DNA from: Crossaster papposus
Lineage: Eukaryota; Echinodermata; Asteroidea; Velatida; Solasteridae
NCBI GenBank assembly: GCA_037893245.1
Contig: JBAIAA010000414.1
Location: 2,084,001-2,148,000 of the forward strand
Reading direction: 5' to 3'
DNA: 64,000 nucleotides
Shown: positions 57,437 to 64,000 of the stretch, piece after piece
Layout of the letters: every line of letters starts with the position of its first letter
Numbering within the stretch: the stretch's first letter is position 1
Notes under the pieces: model-generated
Told to the model about the DNA's origin: nothing
The model's input: the letters and a program-made list of their open reading frames with translations, nothing else
The model's database searches: none
Program-made: the position numbers and the translations under genes

Positions 57437-57718
57437 CCACTTTTAAGACATCAAGCTTAAAAGAATTTATCATCCCGAAGACAGATGGGTATGCGGGATC
57501 TCCTCCAATGCCTCTTTCCCACGCTACATAGAGGTCACTGGGGTATGGGGACGCTGTTTTATGGCCCTGCGGTTAAAACAGACAAGGCCAGGTATACAGC
57601 CATAATCTTGACGACTGGTCAGAATATCACTTTGTCGCAGCAGTTTAAGCCAGGAGGACGTTTGTTTGCTATTGCTATTCAGCAGAGTAATTATCTGTTC
57701 TTGTAATTAATTTCGAAG
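57436..57718 (+). repeat. Split direct repeat A2
   Basis: Directly joined to B1 (GGGATGATAA then CCACTTTTAAG), which corresponds to the circle junction in the Ngaro model. Confidence 0.9.
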
Positions 57719-57932
57719 CCCGCCGCCTCCCCTGTTTACTGCCACCTGTTTCCTACATAAGTTTAATTAATTGTGGTTTATCTGCCATTGGGACCCAATT
57801 CTGGAGTTACACAATACTCGGTTGCCGTTAGGAGCCGGAGGGGAATTTCCTCCTGTTTTCCTCTTTTAAAAGTGTCGAAGCAAAGTTTAGAGGTTTTGCA
57901 GGAGTTTTTCGCCCTTCCCTGAATTGGGTTTC

Positions 57933-58910
57933 TTGGCGGAATTGCATTCGGGACGCCGTCATAGGCCCCAATAACTTAACTTGACACCAACGTAAGCCAT
58001 GCCCAGTATACGAATTTTAAGTTTAAATGTAATGATAATTTTTGCGGCTTCCTGTTTAACCTTAATAGTAATTTACGGCTATGTTAAGGCGGCTATGTTA
58101 ACGGTACGTTTTTAGTTTCGCTATAGCGTTATCCCGGTTATTGGGTTTTATGTTATTATGGTAAATAACTAAAACATAATTGATACGTTTTAATTTGCGA
58201 TTGGTACAATGGCGCAATCATTGGGTTTTCGTAAAGTACGGAGACATGATAGTATTGCAACTATTATTGGGTTTTGTGTTATTTTGGTAAATAGCCAAAA
58301 CATGATAGTGATACGTTTTAATTTTGCGATCGGTGCACTGGCAATCCGGCATTATTATTGGGTTTTCGTAAAGTACGGAGACATGATAATGTTGGCATCG
58401 CTATTATCGGGTTTTGTGTTATTTTGGTAAATAACTAAAACATGATGGCGATCATGTGCACTGGCAGGCAGTCTGGCATTATTATTGGGTTTTCGTAAAA
58501 TACGGAGACATGATAGTGTTGGCATCGCTATTATCGGGTTTTAGGTTATTTTAGTAAATAACTAAAACATGATAGTGATACGTTTAATTTCGCGATCGGT
58601 GCGCTGGCAGTCTGGCATTATTATTGGGTTTTCGTAAAGTGCGGAGACATGATAATGTTGGCATCGTTATTATTGGGTTTTATGTTATTTGGGTAAATAA
58701 CTGAAACATGATAGCGATACTCGCGCGCCGATCGGAAGCAAACTTATATACCATGTAATATACTATTGTAATATACTGATAGTTGGAAATAATAATATGT
58801 TTTGAGATCAACCTGGCAATAAACTGCTTCGGCCTTACGATACAAAAAGAAATTAAACTCTTTAGCCAATGCATGAATATTTTGTGAGGTCCTGTCGCAT
58901 GGGATGATAA
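57933..58910 (+). repeat. Split direct repeat B2
   Basis: Right end of the DIRS-like element, apparently identical to B1. After GGGATGATAA the sequence returns to the host transposon at TTCTTCCATT. Confidence 0.9.
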
Positions 58911-59032
58911 TTCTTCCATTATTAATAAAGGGTTATGATCTTAAAACCAATCTTTTGTGACATTGGTGTATTTCCAATGAAGAGGGTAATGATGGAAATC
59001 ACTCAAAAACAAACAAAATGGCTACATTTTAT

Positions 59033-59250
59033 GGTAACTCGCGTTACATGTCGGTAACTCGCGTTACATAGTAACTCGCGTTACACATTTTGTGAGAGTA
59101 TTACCTAATAATGGAAAGGATGTTATGCTTTTTTCTTTTACTGACAGTTCTGAAGTGAATGAAATTTAGAAAATATCATACTGTACTTAATCAATTTCAT
59201 CTATGTGTTTAGAAAGGAGAAAAAAATGATGTTTTGGTAACTCGCGTTAC
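59033..59250 (+). repeat. Right subterminal repeat cluster
   Basis: GGTAACTCGCGTTAC at 59033-59047, 59053-59067 and 59236-59250, and GTAACTCGCGTTAC at 59071-59084. All are in the same orientation as the left cluster. Confidence 0.9.
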
Positions 59251-60275
59251 ATCGTTCCAATACCAGAAACTGAGGCCATCATGTGACTTACTAGCAATGG
59301 AACATTGATTTTTGTTCACATAAGTTTAATAATACTCGGTTCCCTAACTACTTATCAGATGAATCAATAAGAAAAACTGTGTTTTCTTTAAAATATCAGT
59401 TTATTTCACAATTAACCTTTTTTTCTTAATTCAGAGCATAAAATTTATCGTGTACAAATTCAAGCGTATTTTGAAAATTACTTGACGTATTTATTAAAAA
59501 AAATCTTTCCAATGAACTAGAGTTTGTACTCGACAGTGGCAGATAATTAAATGTTTCTTATCTTGAATTTTTTTTTTTTTGGTTTTGTCCACTCTCCTGT
59601 GGAATTGCCCTATACAAGAAATGCTGTGGAGGGGGTTAGTCTAGATTTTCGCCGTTAAAAGTGCTGCTTATTCAGTAGGAGTAATTCACAGGCCTACAAC
59701 TCACTCTTATAATTTGAAAAAGGCGCTAGATTCATAAAAGTATTCTTGTTTGTGTGTATTATAACTTCAAACTGAAGAAAAAATTCAAATTTCATTTTTC
59801 AATTTTTTTGGGAAAATGACAATTTTTAATGCAGTACTGCCTTTTCTCACCAGATATGAAAACAACAATGTTGGCTCTAATCAAATCCAAACGGAAAATA
59901 TTCTGAGACCCCTGGCAAAACCCCTGGTTAAAAGTTGCTATTTTACAAGTTCTAAAAACATGTTTTAACGCATGTTCTAAACATAGCATAATGGTGACAT
60001 TTGAAACATTATTTTTTTTCTCGAGTAAGGGCAAGAATGATACTTTGTAATGATATAGTTGATTTTGTGATAAAATTGTGTATTTTGGCTGGGTGATTTA
60101 AAAAATAAAGCAAAAAAACTGTTTTTGCGGCCGCAAAACTGGCTAAAAATGGCCAAAACAAAAATTGACCTGTTACCATGGCAACGGGCCATATAATTTT
60201 TGTAGTTCTATTTTGTTTACTTGCTTACCTAGTCGTTTCATATTAATAAAAAATGAGTGGCCCCACAACTTACTT

Positions 60276-62240
60276 TCATTGCCATTAATAATTTATCCTT
60301 AGCTTTAAACCTTCACAATGCATTTTCCTACCGTTTTTATTTGGTAGGCCTACTGGGACATCGCATTAGCGCAACATGGGTAGTCGTAAAAACATGGAAC
60401 GTTTCGGAACTATTTTTGTTCTAACAAAACGATGGTTCGCTAAAAGTAAGCATAGCATTTTTGATTTTAGGTTAAACCAAAAACAAAATTGACTATGGTA
60501 AATTTAATTTTCTAAAAACTCACTTCAGCGGCCGTCAATAAAAACAAGCTGTAAACAAGTGTAAATAAATGCAGAGTTTTAACTTTCAGTGGAGTTTTAA
60601 ATGGTAACTTGATCAGACGAAACCCTTCAGTACTCAATACACGCCAATTGTGATTTGTAAATCTATATTGAATGTGAGACGGCAACTATGTCAGGTTTAT
60701 TCCGAAATTTAAAATAAAATAACAAGTGGCGTCTGGCTATTGGGAACAAAATCGGCCGGATACGTGTTCGTCCCTAAGCTGAGTGCGCCACGTTGGGGAT
60801 TATCAAGAGCAAAAGCAACTTAACACTTAACACAAAAACAACCTAACACAACAAAAAAGTCCTTAGAGGATATAAAACCATCTCAAATCAAAGAAGTAGT
60901 CTATTTTAAAGAATATTACTGATAATTATAAGTTAAAAAAATATGTACAATATTTATATATAGACAGAAACTTAACATAAATATTGACAAGCCGACACTG
61001 TACGTCGCATTGTTTCTTTGATAACAATGCCACTATACAACCATCCTTGTTTTGGGTGACCCTATTTCAGGCTTTATTAGTTTTTTTAGATCGATGATCT
61101 AAATGGGGCTAGAATTCCGTCTCCATGACAATCTGCTGTTTTGCGCTAAGTTCCCGCAGTCAATACTTGGCGAAGGGCCAAGAAGTTTCCCGCGCAAGGT
61201 ACCGGTTGAAGTTGTGGACGGCTGTTTACTGCGCAAGTAGTGACACTGATTCTGAAACATCCAAACTGGCGCTGGGCTGCTCGTCAATGTTCCTACATGG
61301 AACGCAGTCAACTTCCTTTAATTTTACCTCTTGTCGACAATTAATTGTTGCAGGACAACAATTAATTAAAACGAATTAAGAGTTTACTTCAGCGCTTAAC
61401 GTATATTCAGAATCTCACAGACCGATGAGGTTATCAGCTTACGATAAAACATCAGCCAATCAAAGGGTACGGTTTGTAACTGCGGGAATACAGACCAAAT
61501 ACTACTCATTGACGTAAATTACGTACTCACTTGAATAATCCTTCAGAGAGAAAGAGAGATACACGCCGTCTGCCTCATAGTCATAGCCATCCTGAGCCAC
61601 GCAGAGTTAAACGGGCTCTTGAATTGTCGCCCTCAAACCCTGCGGACATTCGCAGCAATCATTAAACAAGTTGGCCAATACATGATATGAACGTCCACCC
61701 CTGATAAACTGACAATTTCTACCACTGTACTTATTGGCGTTTACGTAGCTGTTCATTTTTTTATGTTTCTTATTCTGTATAATATATAATAGCAAAGTTT
61801 TATTTCACGTTCTGTACGTTAATTTCTAAAATCTTTCCGATTAATTTAAATTTTTACGTGGGAGGATGAACATTTTGTGAGAACACCTCATGCCTTGGGC
61901 TGTTTTTCGAACCCGAGTTTTGTCTTCGTCTGAGGCTTCATTCATACAGTTTAGCAATATGCTGTATAGCCAGAGACGGAGCCAAGGCCAGGGGTTTGGA
62001 AAACGGCCTTGGTCTGTTTGTAACGGAGGCTCTGATTGGGCGCATGAATCTTTGCGCCAATAACCACGGATCTTGCCGAAAATCCGCAGTTGTTTGAGCG
62101 CTATTGGTGGAAAGCTCGTAAAAGCGCTGCGTGGCTCAGGATGCCTCATACTGTCATAGCTCAACTCATTCCTTTATGTAAACTATACCAAATCCAACCA
62201 TCGCCATGCCTCTGTATCACAGGAGCATCCTAGCATGTGT
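60276..62240. repeat. Large inverted repeat, right arm (copy C)
   Basis: Paralogue of 9936-11891, including the CCTGAGCCACGCAG-ended insertion at 61591-62140. The minus-strand ORF 61841-62164 lies across that insertion border and is not a gene. Confidence 0.85.
61591..62140. mobile_element. Insertion with CCTGAGCCACGCAG inverted ends (copy C)
   Basis: Copy of 11214-11767, present at the same place, hence older than the A/C duplication. Confidence 0.6.
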
Positions 62241-62626
62241 ATAGAGAGGGCAGCAGCCGAAAGCTGAGAGGCGATTATGGGTGCATGTGACTAAATCTCT
62301 GAAAATCACCGCGCGCGAGCTCATTAATATTTTGTGATCCCTCCGGTAATTTTGAATAAAAGGTCCCTGGGGCCTATACATTGGACTGATTGTAGAAATA
62401 TTTGTGGAAATCAAGAATTGGTGACCCATGGCTTCCAGCTCGGGGGATTCTACTTATGAGCGTCACCAGGCGGCGCTCTTTCTTTCAATTGTTGTGTTGG
62501 TTGCAATGAGCGCCGTATTTAGTGTAGTGGAACCTTAGGGCACGCGTATGGATTGCTTCAACCTCGTCCTCAGGAAGGGCGTCAATGTAGGGGAGGTTCT
62601 AGATCTGATATTTTAGGGGGCTAGAC

Positions 62627-62889
62627 CACTGACCTCTATACATGGACAGATCATCCATTGTTTCATTTTGAAGTCGGCATGCAGAGAAGTGCAACATGGC
62701 GTCACTGCTGTGAGCCAATGAAATGTCCAGGTGTAGAGTTCAGTTGGTTGGTAAATCCACTGACCTCTACAACTGGACATGTCATTGGCTCAAAGCAGTG
62801 ACGCCATGTTGCACTTCCAGTTCGCGCCGACTTCAAGTGTTAGCACAGCAGAATATGGACAATGATCTGTCCAGGTGTTGAGGTCAGTG
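62627..62889. mobile_element. Fold-back MITE with 8-bp target duplication, private to copy C
   Basis: 263 bp between duplicated GGCTAGAC (62619-62626 and 62890-62897). The empty site GGGGGCTAGACCC is seen in A at about 12242. The ends are CACTGACCTC and GAGGTCAGTG. The interior is strongly inverted: AGTGCAACATGGCGTCACTG (62690) is answered near 62795-62815, and GGACAGATCATCCATTG by CAATGATCTGTCC. An 8-bp duplication fits hAT and a few other superfamilies. Confidence 0.87.
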
Positions 62890-62897
62890 GGCTAGAC

Positions 62898-64000
62898 CCT
62901 TCGCACGTGACGTCAACTTCTAACTTTCGCAGATCTAGTATACGTATTTTCCAGAACGTACTTTTGGTTGCAAGTACAAGTACATAGGGGGAGCTAGACA
63001 AAGGTTTTGGCTAAGGAGCCCAAATTCAGCTAGACAAACGAAGTTAATCACAACTCGGCCGCTTATAACACTCGGCTGAGATGTGTGACTGACTAATAAT
63101 TACAGTCTGAAAATGTTCCTCGAACTTTCTAACCGGAACAATTTACAACTGTATTTAGGGCCTATTTCTCAACTAGGATACATTGGTTGCTGAAAACTGA
63201 ACAAACTGTCTAATGACTGTCTTTCCGCATTGTGAACTGCAAAACTCAAAGTTTAATCCATGCTCAATAAAGTTAATAACAATTGCCATTCTATGTACAA
63301 TGGTAGGTAAGTAAGTAAAGTTTAATGCTAGAATTTAACAAACATTTTGGTTTGAAAGACGTTTCTAATGTTGTTCTCACTCAATCTATATAGACAACTT
63401 CTATATTTAGTGACTATACAGTGTATACAACTTTATAAGACGGAGCCCTCTGAGGCTACCATAAAACAGCCATATCTGAGCCAATTCTGAAGAAAACCTC
63501 TTGGATCTGAAAACAATTGATATGCAATCTTAAATGAGTAAACCGGTTGCCGAATAGCATGGTCATTCAGTTTAGCAATGTCACAAGACAATTTAAATCA
63601 GTTTAAACGTTTTGAACACCAGGTCGAGAATATTTGTTATTACATACCAGATTCGTCTATAGCAACAGCTTAGACCAATTTGATCTGTAATGACAAATAT
63701 TCTCAATCCAATGTTTAAACAGAGTGACCACACTTTGACATTGAATGATAAATGACTAAACTGGTTCGGAAAAAGCTTTGTCTGGACGGAATTGAACTTG
63801 AGAGTTCGTGAATTTGAATACCAAAATGTTTTAAATAGCATAAAACATGGTGTTTTTTTGCCAATTTTAACCATGTCTTTAACATTGAAACACCTTTATA
63901 AATACTGTCTTATTATTCTTTTTAAACGCGTTCAAACACGAACAAGGTATTGATCGAAAATATCTAAGGATTTATCATTCATTATTTTAATTAAACGCGC
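62898..64000. other. Right edge, duplicated from copy A, no gene
   Basis: Aligns with 12255-13375. The minus-strand ORF 63593-63874 is not shared in frame with A and has no domain. Confidence 0.55.

Larger units (their letters stand above)
53361..58910 (+). mobile_element. DIRS/Ngaro-like retroelement with split direct repeats
   Basis: The order of repeats is A1 (53361-53643), internal region, B1 (56459-57436), A2 (57436-57718), a 214-bp spacer, and B2 (57933-58910). This A1...B1-A2-B2 pattern is diagnostic for Ngaro/PAT-type tyrosine-recombinase retroelements. The interior contains a decayed but recognisable DIRS-type RT/RNase H segment (55531-55912). No target duplication is seen, as expected for recombinase-mediated insertion. 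I find no tyrosine recombinase gene, so the copy is defective or non-autonomous. Confidence 0.75.
52737..59610. mobile_element. TIR transposon with subterminal GGTAACTCGCGTTAC repeats, host of a DIRS-like element
   Basis: The ends are GGGCAATTCCAC and GTGGAATTGCCC (12-bp inverted), flanked by TATA on both sides (52733-52736 and 59611-59614). Copy A has the empty site near 9292 (GGTATGTAAGAAATG). Without the retroelement it is about 1.3 kb and non-coding. Eight near-palindromic GTAACTCGCGTTAC words lie in the same orientation in the two end regions, four per side. The superfamily is unclear: a 4-bp or 2-bp target duplication fits several groups, including Tc1/mariner (TA). Confidence 0.8.
52057..60275. 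mobile_element. Fold-back TTAA element, copy C, split by nested elements
   Basis: Same element as 8665-9931. The left end GAGTGGGTCCACGTAAATA is intact. At the right end about 45 bp, including most of the terminal repeat, are deleted (AAAAAATGAGTGGCCCC near 60250). It is interrupted at 52737-59610. Confidence 0.75.
42871..64000. repeat. Segmental duplication copy C (runs off the window)
   Basis: Collinear with 935-13375 but enlarged by at least four insertions private to C. The FReD protein differs from copy A at about 15 of 355 positions by eye, which gives a rough idea of the age of the A/C duplication. Confidence 0.9.

Noticed and set aside
1-64000. CRISPR arrays, bacterial operons, ribosome binding sites
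   Set aside because: No spaced direct repeats of CRISPR type. Gene structure, splice-like signals and element types are those of an animal genome.

Overview
The window is eukaryotic and almost certainly from an invertebrate animal. It is AT-rich with GC-rich islands, carries secreted fibrinogen-domain genes without introns, and is dominated by nested transposable elements of animal type (Tx1-clade LINE, Helitron, DIRS-like retroelement, Harbinger-like, hAT-like and TTAA-target elements). The phylum cannot be fixed from the sequence alone. Cnidarian, echinoderm, hemichordate and amphioxus genomes all carry such combinations.

The layout is three copies of one cassette separated by transposon-rich DNA. 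Each cassette holds a GC-rich 12-bp minisatellite, about 1.6-2 kb of non-coding DNA, a TTAA-target MITE and a minus-strand gene for a secreted PAN/apple-like plus fibrinogen C-terminal (FReD) lectin. Sequence related to a large inverted repeat follows. Copy A spans about 935-13375, B about 17271-24124 (partial) and C about 42871 to the window end. A and C are the closest pair. C has gained several insertions for which A shows the empty site.

Between B and C, 24961-42258 is a head-to-tail array of six copies of a non-autonomous Helitron (5' TC, 3' hairpin plus CTAG, inserted between A and T). Copy 5 is split by an antisense Tx1-clade LINE (32625-39755). Its ORF1 is intact and its ORF2 is broken by a 1.6-kb insertion. 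Its 5' junction carries a 21-nt perfect match to the 5' region of U2 snRNA, recalling U2-targeting Keno elements. Two Harbinger-like MITEs are nested in the array.

In C the centre of the inverted repeat is split by a TIR transposon (52737-59610, TATA flanks, eight copies of GGTAACTCGCGTTAC near its ends). That transposon is split in turn by a DIRS/Ngaro-like tyrosine-recombinase retroelement (53361-58910) with A1...B1-A2-B2 split direct repeats and a decayed RT/RNase H remnant.

The only host genes I can support are the three FReD genes. The rest is mobile DNA, satellite, or sequence in which I see no gene. Identities and mismatch counts are by eye.
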